Part shown: positions 43,325 to 53,837 of the stretch, in pieces
How the letters are laid out: each line of letters begins with the position of its first letter
How positions within the stretch are numbered: position 1 is the first letter of the stretch
Source of the DNA: Paracidobacterium acidisoli
GTDB lineage: Bacteria; Acidobacteriota; Terriglobia; Terriglobales; Acidobacteriaceae
Direction of reading: 5' to 3'
Length of the DNA: 64,000 nucleotides
Assembly (NCBI RefSeq): GCF_003428625.2
Contig: NZ_QVQT02000003.1
Location: 550,207-614,206, forward strand
Position numbers and translations under genes: made by a program
The notes under the pieces: generated by a model
Told to the model about the DNA's origin: nothing
Databases searched by the model: none
What the model saw: only the letters and a program-made list of their open reading frames with translations

Positions 43325-43785
43325 AAGCGGCGCTGGATACAAATATTCTGGCCTATGCTGAAGGCGTCAACGGTGTTTCGGATGCGGCTAAAAGATCAGC
43401 CGCAAGGGATCTGATTGATCGTCTTCCATCTTCCTTTTTTGTGTTGCCCGTGCAGGTGCTGGGTGAGCTCTTTCAGATTCTGATACGCAAGGGCGGCCAC
43501 TCTCCAGCCGATGCACGAGGAAAGATTCTTGACTGGAGTGAGGCTTTTTCTGTCGCGGAGACCTCCGCAACGGTGCTGCCGGCGGCCGCCGATCTGGTGG
43601 TCGATCACCGGTTCAGTTTGTGGGATGCGGTGATTCTTTCCGTCGCTGCGGAGGCGGGCTGTTCCCTGTTGCTTTCCGAAGATATGCAGGATGGGTTCGT
43701 GTGGCGCGGAGTCACCATTGTTAATCCTTTTTCTTCTTCGGGGCACTCCCGCCTGAAGAGACTGTTCGATCTGCAGGATCGCTGA
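43321..43785 (+). CDS. PIN-domain toxin (VapC-like), Phd-linked
   Basis: A 154-residue PIN protein starting at GTG 43321. Acidic residues D6 (A-L-D-T-N-I-L), E49 (V-L-G-E-L-F), D102 (L-W-D-A-V-I) and D121 (S-E-D-M-Q-D) form the ribonuclease site. The Phd-type antitoxin upstream overlaps it by 4 bases. It is unrelated in detail to the other PIN toxin in this window. Confidence 0.9.
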   Translation: MKAALDTNILAYAEGVNGVSDAAKRSAARDLIDRLPSSFFVLPVQVLGELFQILIRKGGHSPADARGKILDWSEAFSVAETSATVLPAAADLVVDHRFSLWDAVILSVAAEAGCSLLLSEDMQDGFVWRGVTIVNPFSSSGHSRLKRLFDLQDR

Positions 43786-43819
43786 TCCGGCGATTCATGT
43801 TCAGAAATAAAAGGAAGAG

Positions 43820-44170
43820 ATGAGCGAGCCGGTGCAGAGGGCGGAGGCGAATCACTATACCTGGGGCGAGGTATGTGACGGCTGGCGGCTGGCGCATACG
43901 CAGGGGCTGAGCGTGATCGAGGAGCGGATGCCGCCGGGATCGTCCGAGCAGCGGCATTTTCACACGCATGCGCGGCAGTTCTTCTATGTGCTCGAGGGCG
44001 AGCTGGCGTTGGAGCTCGAAGGGCGCGTTCATGTGCTCGGGGCCGGGCAGGGCATCGAAATTGCACCGGGCGAGAGGCATCAGGCGCAGAATCCCGCGGC
44101 TTCCGGCGCGGAGGTCCGGTTTCTGGTAATCTCATCGCCGATGAGTCAGGGAGACCGTACTCCTGCGTGA
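43820..44170 (+). CDS. Small cupin protein
   Basis: A 116-residue single-domain cupin, GGAAGAG before the ATG. The metal motif is Q-R-H-F-H-T-H-A-R-Q-F-F-Y-V-L-E-G-E, then P-G-E-R-H-Q-A-Q-N. Function not predictable: possibly an isomerase, dioxygenase or sensor. Stand-alone gene between the TA pair and the S53 peptidase. Confidence 0.85.
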   Translation: MSEPVQRAEANHYTWGEVCDGWRLAHTQGLSVIEERMPPGSSEQRHFHTHARQFFYVLEGELALELEGRVHVLGAGQGIEIAPGERHQAQNPAASGAEVRFLVISSPMSQGDRTPA

Positions 44171-44275
44171 AAAAAGCCTGACCGCGTTTCCTTTCCCGAG
44201 CGATTTGCACAACAGTTTTCGCATCCGTTTTTGCATCTATCCGGAAACAGTCTCTAACCCGATCGAGGTGACGTT

Positions 44276-45850
44276 ATGCACTCTCCGCTCCCGAAGCGCA
44301 TTACTTTGGCCCGCAGCGAACGGAAGGCTCCCCGGCATGCCAGCAGGGGTGGCCGCACGGACGGACAGAAGATCATCAGCGTGTCGGTGATCGTGAAACG
44401 GAAGAATCCGCTGGACCTGAAGGCTCTGGGCGGACGGCATGTGAGCCATGAAGAGTTTGCGGAGAAGTATGCCGCCGATCCGGCGAGCTTCGATGCGCTG
44501 CGCCGGTTTGCGCACCAGCATGGACTGACGGTGGACGAGTCGGCGTCGAGCCTGGCGCGGCGGACGATCGTGCTGCGCGGGCCGGCACGGGCGATGGAAC
44601 AGGCCTTCGGCGTGGAGCTGCACGATTACGAGGACGAGCGGACAGGACGGAGCTTCCACGGCTTTGAAGGGACGGTGACGCTGCCGGAGACGCATGCAGG
44701 ACTGGTGGAAGCGGTGCTGGGTCTGGATGCGCGTCCGGTTGCGAGGCCCCACTTTCGCAAACGAGACGGAGTGAGACCGCGCGATGCGGCAAAGGGGCAG
44801 GCGCAAAGCTTCAATCCGCAGCAGGTGGCGGCGCTGTATGGATTTCCGGCGAGCGGAAACGGCGCGGGACAGGCGGTGGGGATTATCGAGCTGGGCGGCG
44901 GGTACAGCACGAGCGATCTGGAGAGCTACTTCAGCGGCATAGGCATTACGCCGCCGCATGTGGTGGCGGTCTCGGTGGACGGAGGGACGAATTCGCCGGG
45001 CGATCCGAATGGAGCCGACGGCGAGGTGGCGCTGGATATCGAAGTGGTGGGAGCGATTGCGCCGGGTGCGACCATCGCGGTGTACTTTACGACGAATACC
45101 GACCAGGGATTTATGGACGCCATCACGACGGCGGTGCATGACACGACGAACAATCCGAAGGCGATCTCGATCAGCTGGGGTGGTCCTGAGGATGGATGGG
45201 CGCAGTCGGCGGCCGAGGCGCTGGACGGCGCCTGCCAGTCGGCGGCGGCGCTGGGGGTGACGATCACGGTGGCCTCGGGCGACAGCGGATCGAGCGACGG
45301 AGAGAGCGACGGCGCGAACCATGTCGATTTTCCGGCGTCGAGCCCCCATGTGCTGGGCTGCGGCGGAACGGAGCTGATTGCAAGCGGCAGCAGCATTCAG
45401 TCGGAGGTGGTGTGGGATGACCAGTCGAGCGGCGGCGGGGCATCGGGCGGCGGTGTGAGCAATTACTTCGCGCTGCCATCGTGGCAGGCCAGCGCCGGTG
45501 TGCCGGCTCCGGCGCAGAGCGGAGGCGGACGCGGCGTGCCGGATGTGGCCGGAGACGCTTCTCCGGAGACGGGATACAACGTCTACTTCGACGGGCAGTC
45601 GGAGGTGGTGGGCGGAACAAGCGCGGTGGCGCCACTATGGGCGGCGCTGATCACGCTGATCAATCAGCAGAGGGTGCAGAAGGGCGAGGCGACTGCGGGA
45701 TTCGTGAATCCGGCGCTTTATGCGGCGACGAGCGCCTTCCGGGATATCACGCAGGGAAATAACGGCTCGTTCTCGGCGGGGCCGGGATGGGATGCCTGCA
45801 CGGGGCTGGGATCGCCGAACGGGCAGGCGGTGGCGCAGGCGCTGAGCTAA
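44276..45850 (+). CDS. S53 (kumamolisin/sedolisin) serine-carboxyl peptidase
   Basis: A 524-residue pro-peptidase. Residues about 35-165 are the Pro-kumamolisin domain; the catalytic domain follows from about 178. The triad is E250 and D254 (A-D-G-E-V-A-L-D-I-E), and S449 (G-G-T-S-A-V-A-P-L-W); the oxyanion Asp is D336 (S-G-D-S-G-S). A C-terminal Ca2+ site reads F-R-D-I-T-Q-G and W-D-A-C-T-G-L-G-S-P. These enzymes cut proteins at low pH. No signal peptide is visible, so export would need another route. GAGGTGA precedes the ATG. Confidence 0.93.
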   Translation: MHSPLPKRITLARSERKAPRHASRGGRTDGQKIISVSVIVKRKNPLDLKALGGRHVSHEEFAEKYAADPASFDALRRFAHQHGLTVDESASSLARRTIVLRGPARAMEQAFGVELHDYEDERTGRSFHGFEGTVTLPETHAGLVEAVLGLDARPVARPHFRKRDGVRPRDAAKGQAQSFNPQQVAALYGFPASGNGAGQAVGIIELGGGYSTSDLESYFSGIGITPPHVVAVSVDGGTNSPGDPNGADGEVALDIEVVGAIAPGATIAVYFTTNTDQGFMDAITTAVHDTTNNPKAISISWGGPEDGWAQSAAEALDGACQSAAALGVTITVASGDSGSSDGESDGANHVDFPASSPHVLGCGGTELIASGSSIQSEVVWDDQSSGGGASGGGVSNYFALPSWQASAGVPAPAQSGGGRGVPDVAGDASPETGYNVYFDGQSEVVGGTSAVAPLWAALITLINQQRVQKGEATAGFVNPALYAATSAFRDITQGNNGSFSAGPGWDACTGLGSPNGQAVAQALS

Positions 45851-45900
45851 GGCGATTTTTCCTTCGGGTTTCTGTTTTCTCTTTGTTGCCCTAATTCTCT

Positions 45901-45932
45901 CCGGGCAGTCAGTCTGTGCGCTGGCTGTCCGG
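45901..45932 (+). terminator. Strong 12-bp hairpin after S53 peptidase
   Basis: CCGGGCAGTCAG (45901-45912) pairs with CTGGCTGTCCGG (45921-45932) with two wobble pairs and an 8-base loop. Only ATTTGCGTTT follows, so it is a terminator-like hairpin without a clean U-tract. Confidence 0.5.
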
Positions 45933-46041
45933 ATTTGCGTTTGGGCAGTACTCTCCGGGTGCAAAGAGGTTGCCACGGGAGGCTTTTCGGGCGCAGACTG
46001 TTTGGTTTTTAAAAGCGGGCTATTGCGGAGGCGCAGGCAAC

Positions 46042-46065
46042 GTCAGAACAGCCTGATCTTCTGAC
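46042..46065. promoter_or_regulatory. Inverted repeat upstream of sugar-binding lipoprotein
   Basis: GTCAGAA (46042-46048) and TTCTGAC (46059-46065) with a 10-base spacer. Candidate LacI-type or other operator about 85 bases before the GGAGG site of the next gene. Confidence 0.4.
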
Positions 46066-46150
46066 CGTCCTTCGGCCCCTCCGGGATTGCTGCGATAACG
46101 ACACGGGACAAGGGTAAGCCTTCACCGATGCCGATCCTGAGGAGGTGGAT

Positions 46151-47143
46151 ATGCGCAGAGTTGAAGAAGTTCTGTTGATTCCGGCGGTAGCGATGCTGGC
46201 GATGCTTTCCGGATGCGGCGGCCAGCGCCACGCGCGCTCAGAGGTTTACTACCTCATCTCAAACCATATGAGCCTGCCCTACTGGCAGTCGGCGGTGGAG
46301 GGGTTTAACAAGGCGGCCGCGCAGTATGGAGTGACGGCGCAGGTGAAGGGGCCGGACAACTTCGATTCGCAGGCGGAGCTGGACGCGCTGAAGGCGGCCA
46401 TTCAGGCCAAACCGGCGGGCATTCTGATTTCGGTGACGGATGCGGTGGCGCAGGGCGCGCAGATCGACGCGGCGCTCGATGCGGGCATTCCGGTGATCAC
46501 GATGGATTCGGACGCGCCGTCGAGCCACCGGCTGTACTTTATCGGCACGAATAACCTGGAGGCAGGGCGGCTGGGCGGACAGCGCGTGGCGCAGAAGCTG
46601 AACGGCAAGGGGAATGTCGTGTTCTTTACGATCGCAGGGCAGCCAAACCTGGAAGAGCGGCTGAAAGGTTACAGGGACGCCTTTGCGACGCATCCGGATA
46701 TCAAAATTGTAGATGTCTTCGATACGCAGGGCGATTCCACCAAGGCCTTCGATCAGGCGCAGCAGGATATGGCGAAGACGGGAGCGCAGAAGGTGGATGC
46801 CTTCGTGTGTCTTGAAGCGGCGGGCGGCAAGGATGTGGGGGAAGTGCTGCATCGCTCTAATGCGACGGACCGCGAGCTGGTGGCGATGGACGTGGACCCG
46901 GATACGCTGAGCCTGGTGAAGTCGGGCGTGATCGATGCGACGATCGCGCAGAAGCCGTGGACGATGGGCTATATCGGGCTGAAGGCGCTGGATGAGATTC
47001 ACCATGATCCGCCGCCGATGCTGAATCATGGATGGAGCCTCGATACGTTTTCGCGGTATCCGGTTTTTGTGGATACGGGCACGGCGCTGGTGGATAAGAC
47101 CAACGTGGATCTCTATACGAGCCGCGCGGCGGCAGCAAAATAG
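46151..47143 (+). CDS. Periplasmic sugar-binding lipoprotein (RbsB-like)
   Basis: A 330-residue type-I periplasmic-binding protein; GGAGG sits 5 bases before the ATG at 46151. It has a signal peptide with lipobox L-S-G-C (C22). The mature fold has L-P-Y-W-Q-S-A-V-E-G-F-N-K-A-A, P-V-I-T-M-D-S-D-A-P-S-S-H-R and Y-I-G-T-N-N-L-E-A-G-R, as in ribose/galactose-binding components of ABC importers. No ATPase or permease gene is adjacent. It may serve a distant importer or a signalling system. Confidence 0.87.
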   Translation: MRRVEEVLLIPAVAMLAMLSGCGGQRHARSEVYYLISNHMSLPYWQSAVEGFNKAAAQYGVTAQVKGPDNFDSQAELDALKAAIQAKPAGILISVTDAVAQGAQIDAALDAGIPVITMDSDAPSSHRLYFIGTNNLEAGRLGGQRVAQKLNGKGNVVFFTIAGQPNLEERLKGYRDAFATHPDIKIVDVFDTQGDSTKAFDQAQQDMAKTGAQKVDAFVCLEAAGGKDVGEVLHRSNATDRELVAMDVDPDTLSLVKSGVIDATIAQKPWTMGYIGLKALDEIHHDPPPMLNHGWSLDTFSRYPVFVDTGTALVDKTNVDLYTSRAAAAK

Positions 47144-47234
47144 GATCGGGCTCGCTGCACGATCTCAGTTATCGGCGCCGATGCGGAGGGGAGATGCGGC
47201 GATGGCCGGAGATTGCCTGTCCACTTGCCGGTGA

Positions 47235-49364
<2,130 letters not shown>

Positions 49365-49446
49365 TTACCTTAATTAAAAAGCATATGAATTCGCTCTATT
49401 CAGGCATTAGATGGACGATTACTAATATCTGGGGTTGCTTTGAAGC

Positions 49447-50343
49447 ATGATGATGGATTTTGTAGTTCTTGATTTGGAAACAGCCAATGCTGACCTGTCG
49501 AGTATTTGCCAAGTTGGTATAGCATCATTTTCCCAAGGTCAGCATTATTCATCATGGGAATCACTCGTTAATCCGGAAGACTATTTTGATCCGGTTAACG
49601 TCTCGATTCATGGAATTGATGAAGAGAAAGTTTGCTCTTCACCCACTTTGGGTGAAATTTACCCGCAAATCATGTCACTTCTATGTGGCAATATCGTCGT
49701 GAGTCATACACCATTTGACCGTATAGCATTGCGCCGAGCGTGCGGGAAGCAAGAACTTAGTCCAATTGAGTGTAAGTGGTTAGATTCGGCACGTGTGGTT
49801 CGGCGCACGTGGGATTGTTTCACCCATTCAGGATATGGCCTCAGAAATGTTGCGGCGTATTTAGATATCGAGTACGCAGCGCATAATGCCCTCGAAGATG
49901 CGCGCTGCGCCGGTGAAATCCTTTTACGTGCGATCAGTAAATCCGGGATCAGTGCTGATCAGTGGTTGATTCGATCTGCTCAGCCGGTTCGCTTACCTGG
50001 TTCGTTATCTCAATACGAGCCTCGACCGGACGGGCTTTTATTTGGAGAGGTCTTGGTTCTTACTGGTACCCTGTCGATGATGACACGACATGAAGCTGCT
50101 TCCATTGCCGCACGCGCCGGTTGCGTAGTAGCTGAAGGAGTCACAAAACATACGACCCTTCTGGTGGTGGGAGACCAAGATGTTCGCAGGCTAGCAGGGC
50201 ACGAAAAAAGTGCCAAACATCGTAAGGTGGAAGAACTCATTCTTCGAGGCCAGCCTATTCGGATTCTCACTGAAAATGATTTTCGAGCAGCGATCGTGGA
50301 TGAAGCTACTGAGGTATCTGCCGCTCGAGGTGCGAAAGTCTAG
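49447..50343 (+). CDS. DnaQ-type 3'-5' exonuclease fused to BRCT domain
   Basis: A 298-residue protein. The exonuclease half carries motif I V-L-D-L-E-T-A, motif II S-H-T-P-F-D-R and motif III H-N-A-L-E-D-A-R, so all DEDDh residues are present. From about residue 195 it reads F-G-E-V-L-V-L-T-G-T-L-S-M-M, R-H-E-A-A-S-I-A-A-R-A-G-C-V-V and H-T-T-L-L-V-V-G, a BRCT domain. The gene is clearly more AT-rich than its neighbours and uses AT-ending codons, suggesting recent transfer. The start could be any of three tandem ATGs. Confidence 0.85.
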   Translation: MMMDFVVLDLETANADLSSICQVGIASFSQGQHYSSWESLVNPEDYFDPVNVSIHGIDEEKVCSSPTLGEIYPQIMSLLCGNIVVSHTPFDRIALRRACGKQELSPIECKWLDSARVVRRTWDCFTHSGYGLRNVAAYLDIEYAAHNALEDARCAGEILLRAISKSGISADQWLIRSAQPVRLPGSLSQYEPRPDGLLFGEVLVLTGTLSMMTRHEAASIAARAGCVVAEGVTKHTTLLVVGDQDVRRLAGHEKSAKHRKVEELILRGQPIRILTENDFRAAIVDEATEVSAARGAKV

Positions 50344-50391
50344 AGGAAATCTTTGTAAATACAGCAATTTTCCACCGACATCTGCGATCCG

Positions 50392-51465
50392 TTACTGCGA
50401 TTTGGCGGTGAAGTATCCCTTGGTGGCCCGGACGAGATATTTCCGGTCGAGACAGAAGAGATAAATACTTCGGAAGGAGCCGTCGGCTTTGAAGTCGGCC
50501 GGTTTGTAGACGAGCGCGTACTGGCTGCGAAGCTCGTCCTGAATCTGCTGGAAGCTGACCGGCATGTCTTCGATGCTCTTCGGGAAGAAGGCGCGGCCGC
50601 CGGTGGCCTCGGCCATTTTGGTCAGGATGTCGTCGCCGCGATCGCGGCTGGGGCTGACGTTGGTGCTGATGGCATAGATGATGGTCTCGGCGCGCTGGCA
50701 CTCTTTGACAGCATCGTCGAGATAGGCGTGGCTCTGATTGTCGTCGCCGTCGGAGACGATGACCATGACTTTGCGCACCGGCTCCTGACCGCGGGCGGCG
50801 TCGAGGAGCTTGTCGCGGCAGCCGCTGTAGATGGCGTCATAGAGCGCGGTGCCGCCGCCGGGAGTGAGCGCATTGATGCCGGTGGTCAGCGAATCGAGAT
50901 TACTGGTCCATCCCTGGCGGTAGTCGGGCGTCACGTCGAAGCCTTCGACGAAGGCTTTGTCGGTGGCGGGGTGCATGACTCCGAGGAGAAAGGCGATGGC
51001 GGCCTGCTGCTCGAACTGGAAGCGCTGGCGGATGGAGGTGCTGGTGTCGATGAGGATGCCGATGCGCAGGGGCAGGTTCGTCTCCTGCGTGAAGCTGTAG
51101 ACCTGAGCCGGGGCGCGCTGGTTATCGAGCAGCGCGAAGTCGCTCTCCTTCAGATCTTTGATGAAGCGGCCGTGGCGGTCGGTGACGGTGAAGACGAGGT
51201 CGACTTCGTTGACGTTCGCTTTGATCGTCAGCTGGCTGTCGTCGGCCGGCGCCTGCTGCGCATTCTCTGCGGGCAGCTGGCCGGGCACCGGGGCGGACGG
51301 GGTCTGCGAGGCCGGTGTCTGAGGAGCCGGGGCCTGTGCGGCGGCAGGCTGCTGCTGTGCCGCGGAGCTGTTCTGCGCTGCGAGGGCCGGAGAACTCAGG
51401 GAGCAGAAGAGCGCAGTCGCGAGAAAGGCGGCTGCTGAAGACATCAGAGAAGAGGCGGTTTTCAT
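50392..51465 (-). CDS. Secreted VWFA-domain protein
   Basis: A 357-residue exported protein. Signal peptide at 1-30 (A-L-A-A-Q), a Pro/Ala/Gln-rich linker to about residue 75, then a beta region ([18 protein letters not shown]) and a VWA domain with the MIDAS D-T-S-T-S and V-S-D-G-D-D-N-Q-S. This is the VWFA-related family typical of Terriglobia, of unknown function. Frame openness upstream of the chosen ATG is not conserved; an ATG at 51486 is an alternative. Confidence 0.85.
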   Translation of the reverse strand: MKTASSLMSSAAAFLATALFCSLSSPALAAQNSSAAQQQPAAAQAPAPQTPASQTPSAPVPGQLPAENAQQAPADDSQLTIKANVNEVDLVFTVTDRHGRFIKDLKESDFALLDNQRAPAQVYSFTQETNLPLRIGILIDTSTSIRQRFQFEQQAAIAFLLGVMHPATDKAFVEGFDVTPDYRQGWTSNLDSLTTGINALTPGGGTALYDAIYSGCRDKLLDAARGQEPVRKVMVIVSDGDDNQSHAYLDDAVKECQRAETIIYAISTNVSPSRDRGDDILTKMAEATGGRAFFPKSIEDMPVSFQQIQDELRSQYALVYKPADFKADGSFRSIYLFCLDRKYLVRATKGYFTAKSQ

Positions 51466-51519
51466 CGGAACGGATTCATTGTACATCCCAGGCCGTGCCG
51501 GATGGGCGCCGGAAGGCGG

Positions 51520-51548
51520 TTGCACGGCGAGCCTTGTCCCTGCACAAT
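51520..51548 (+). promoter_or_regulatory. Predicted promoter of ridA (leaderless spacing)
   Basis: TTGCAC (51520-51525), a 17-base spacer and CACAAT (51543-51548). The ATG at 51556 is 8 bases from the -10, so transcription is predicted to start at or next to the A of the start codon; no ribosome-binding site is seen. Confidence 0.45.
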
Positions 51549-51555
51549 CAACGGC

Positions 51556-51954
51556 ATGAGCGAAAGTCAGAAGACGGCAGTTTCCACGTCGAAGGCTCCT
51601 GCGGCGATCGGTCCATACTCGCAGGCGGTGCGTATCGGCAATCTTCTCTATACTTCGGGCCAGGTGGCGCTGGACCCGGCGAGCGGCCAGATGGTTACAG
51701 GCGGGATTACCGAGCAGACGGTGCAGGTGCTCGAAAACCTGAAGGCCATTCTGGAGGCGGCGGGATCGAATCTGGGCCGGGTGGTGAAGACGCTGGTGTT
51801 TCTGAAGAATATCGGCGATTTTGCGGCGATGAATGCGGTGTACGGGCAGTATCTGGCACCGGAGGGCGCGGTTGCGCCGGCGCGGTCGACGGTCGAGGTG
51901 GCCCGGCTGCCCAAGGATGCGCTGGTGGAGATCGAGGTCATTGCGGAGCTGTAA
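51556..51954 (+). CDS. ridA: RidA/YjgF-family deaminase
   Basis: A 132-residue Rid protein. It reads [10 protein letters not shown] near the start, [12 protein letters not shown] and closes [12 protein letters not shown], where Arg binds the substrate carboxylate. It hydrolyses reactive 2-aminoacrylate-type enamines. msrB follows 42 bases later. No Shine-Dalgarno is present. Confidence 0.93.
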   Translation: MSESQKTAVSTSKAPAAIGPYSQAVRIGNLLYTSGQVALDPASGQMVTGGITEQTVQVLENLKAILEAAGSNLGRVVKTLVFLKNIGDFAAMNAVYGQYLAPEGAVAPARSTVEVARLPKDALVEIEVIAEL

Positions 51955-51996
51955 CCGGGATGGTTCTGAAGCATCGAAAGTAACAGGAGAGATGCG

Positions 51997-52407
51997 ATGG
52001 CGGAGAATACGGTGGAGAAGATCCGGAAGAGCGACGAGGAGTGGCGGAAGCAGCTGACGCCGGAGCAGTACTACATCACGCGGCAGAAGGGGACGGAGCC
52101 GGCGTTTTCGGGCGCGCTGTACCGGAATCACGATGACGGCGCATACCATTGCGTGTCCTGCGGCGCAGAGTTGTTCAGGTCGGACACGAAGTTCGAATCG
52201 GGAAGCGGATGGCCGAGCTTCTGGAATCCGGCGGAGTCGTCGGCGGTGGAGACGCACGAGGACAACAGCTACGGGATGCGGCGGGTGGAGGTGACCTGCG
52301 CGCGTTGCGGCGCTCACCTCGGGCACGTCTTCCCGGACGGTCCGAAGCCGACGGGGCTGCGCTATTGCATCAACTCCGCGGCGCTGGACTTCGAGAAGGC
52401 GAAATAA
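51997..52407 (+). CDS. msrB: Peptide methionine-R-sulfoxide reductase
   Basis: A 136-residue MsrB; AGGAG before the ATG. The zinc site is C52/C55 and C101/C104 (C-V-S-C-G and C-A-R-C-G), the signature G-S-G-W-P-S-F-W is present and the catalytic cysteine is in R-Y-C-I-N-S (C124). It reduces the R-epimer of methionine sulfoxide in proteins. No signal peptide, so cytosolic. The upstream and downstream genes run the same way. Confidence 0.95.
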   Translation: MAENTVEKIRKSDEEWRKQLTPEQYYITRQKGTEPAFSGALYRNHDDGAYHCVSCGAELFRSDTKFESGSGWPSFWNPAESSAVETHEDNSYGMRRVEVTCARCGAHLGHVFPDGPKPTGLRYCINSAALDFEKAK

Positions 52408-52425
52408 CATGCCGGGCCGCGCCGC

Positions 52426-53460
52426 ATGATCGATCGCCGGAGGGTCCTTACGCTCTCGCTGATGGCGATGGCCGGGTGCGGCGCTGTGTTTGCCGCGGCA
52501 AGGCTTTTTCAGCCGGCGCAGGGGCAGCGGCGAGGGCCGCCGTGGGCTGCGCCGGTGACTTCCTCAGAGAGTTTTCGCGTCGGCGGCGCGACGATTCAGG
52601 TGGATTTCGGCGACGGAACGGTCGATCTTCCCCGGCCGCAGGTAATGCGGTGGGTGGAGAACGCGGCCAGCTCCGTCGCGACCTATTACGGGCGCTTTCC
52701 GGTGGCGCGCGACCGCATTCTGATTCAGCCGAGAGAGGACGAACGCGGGGTTCAGGGCACGACGTGGGGCGGCGTGGGAGGGTTTCCGGCCTTTTCGCGG
52801 ATGCGGCTGGGCGAGCAGACGACGGCGGACGATCTGAATGACGACTGGACGATGACGCACGAGCTGGTGCATACCGCGTTTCCGAGCCAGGAGGACGATC
52901 AGCACTGGATCGAAGAGGGGCTGGCCGTCTATGTGGAACCGATTGCCCGGGTGCAGAACGGGCTGCTGCCGGCGGAGAAAATCTGGTCGGACATGGTGCG
53001 GGATATGCCGAAGGGCAATCCGGGGAGCTCCGATGGCGGGCTGGACGAGACGCACAGCTGGGGCCGGACGTACTGGGGCGGCGCGCAGTTCTGCCTGCTG
53101 GCCGATGTGACGATCCGCGAACAGACGCATAATCGAAAGGGCTTGCAGGACGCGCTGCGGGCGATTGTCGCTGCGGGCGGGACGATCGATCAGGAGTGGC
53201 CGATCGGGAAGGCGTTTGCGGCAGGCGATGCCGGGACGGGAACGCATGTGCTGGAAGATATGTACGACCGGATGAGCCGGAAGCCGGTCACGGTGGACCT
53301 GGACGGGATATGGAAGAAGCTGGGGGTAGTGCGGTCGGGGAACGGCGTACGCTTCGACGATCACGCGCCGGAGGCGGCGATTCGCATCGCGATCACAAAG
53401 ACACCGAAAAGCGGCCGGATTCTGCCCGTTACGGGCGAAACCCATGCCGCCGGAGAGTGA
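52426..53460 (+). CDS. Exported HExxH metallopeptidase-like protein
   Basis: A 344-residue protein. The N-terminus D-R-R-R-V-L-T-L-S resembles a Tat motif and is followed by a lipobox-like M-A-G-C at residue 18. The catalytic region reads T-M-T-H-E-L-V-H-T-A-F (H145, E146, H149), with a Glu in W-I-E-E-G-L-A about 14 residues on, as in peptidase MA-like (M1/M61-related) zincins. No close family is recognised. It lies 19 bases after msrB. Confidence 0.65.
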   Translation: MIDRRRVLTLSLMAMAGCGAVFAAARLFQPAQGQRRGPPWAAPVTSSESFRVGGATIQVDFGDGTVDLPRPQVMRWVENAASSVATYYGRFPVARDRILIQPREDERGVQGTTWGGVGGFPAFSRMRLGEQTTADDLNDDWTMTHELVHTAFPSQEDDQHWIEEGLAVYVEPIARVQNGLLPAEKIWSDMVRDMPKGNPGSSDGGLDETHSWGRTYWGGAQFCLLADVTIREQTHNRKGLQDALRAIVAAGGTIDQEWPIGKAFAAGDAGTGTHVLEDMYDRMSRKPVTVDLDGIWKKLGVVRSGNGVRFDDHAPEAAIRIAITKTPKSGRILPVTGETHAAGE

Positions 53461-53473
53461 AGGGATTTCGGGA

Positions 53474-53488
53474 GTCCGGTCACCGGAC
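53474..53488. terminator. Possible hairpin between metallopeptidase and rpmB
   Basis: GTCCGGT-C-ACCGGAC is a perfect palindrome in the 38-base gap between converging genes. There is no T-run on either side, so termination is only a suggestion. Confidence 0.3.
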
Positions 53489-53498
53489 CGGCCGGAAA

Positions 53499-53690
53499 TC
53501 AGGCCTTGGTGACTTTGCCGCTCTTGATGCAGGAGGTGCAGACACGCAGCTTCTTTGTCGCGGAGGGGCCGACCTTTGCCTTGATGGGGCGGAGGTTAAC
53601 GTTCCAGCGGCGCCGCGTAACGTTGTGCGCGTGCGAGATATTGTTACCGAACTGCGGGCCTTTGCCGCAGATTTCGCAGACCTGAGCCAT
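53499..53690 (-). CDS. rpmB: 50S ribosomal protein L28
   Basis: A 63-residue protein reading [28 protein letters not shown] and [14 protein letters not shown] and C-T-S-C are the zinc-binding pairs of the C+ form of L28. It is part of the large subunit. GGAG precedes the ATG, and a promoter is predicted at 53787-53815, giving a roughly 90-base leader. Confidence 0.96.
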   Translation of the reverse strand: MAQVCEICGKGPQFGNNISHAHNVTRRRWNVNLRPIKAKVGPSATKKLRVCTSCIKSGKVTKA

Positions 53691-53786
53691 GACTCACTCC
53701 GAATGATTGGTTTCAGACCGGACCCGTCAGGTTCCGCTAAGGCGGGGCGGGCGAGCAGACAGACGAGTGTCCGCTCTGGTGCCGAA

Positions 53787-53815
53787 GCTATAGTGTAGCC
53801 TGGATCGGGCTGTAA
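53787..53815 (-). promoter_or_regulatory. Predicted promoter of rpmB
   Basis: On the minus strand, TTACAG (53815-53810) and TATAGC (53792-53787) are separated by 17 bases. The leader to the rpmB ATG at 53690 would be about 90 bases. Confidence 0.45.
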
Positions 53816-53837
53816 CACCAGAGCCGAGGCCGGGGGG

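Larger units (their letters stand above)
45851..46150. other. 300-base intergenic region, no gene seen
   Basis: Separates the S53 peptidase and the lipoprotein gene. It contains the hairpin at 45901-45932 and the inverted repeat at 46042-46065. No convincing reading frame or tRNA fold was found. Confidence 0.5.

Noticed and set aside
45851-46150. Possible tRNA or riboswitch in the longest plain gap
   Set aside because: No cloverleaf or known aptamer motif could be built; only one terminator-like hairpin and one short inverted repeat were found.
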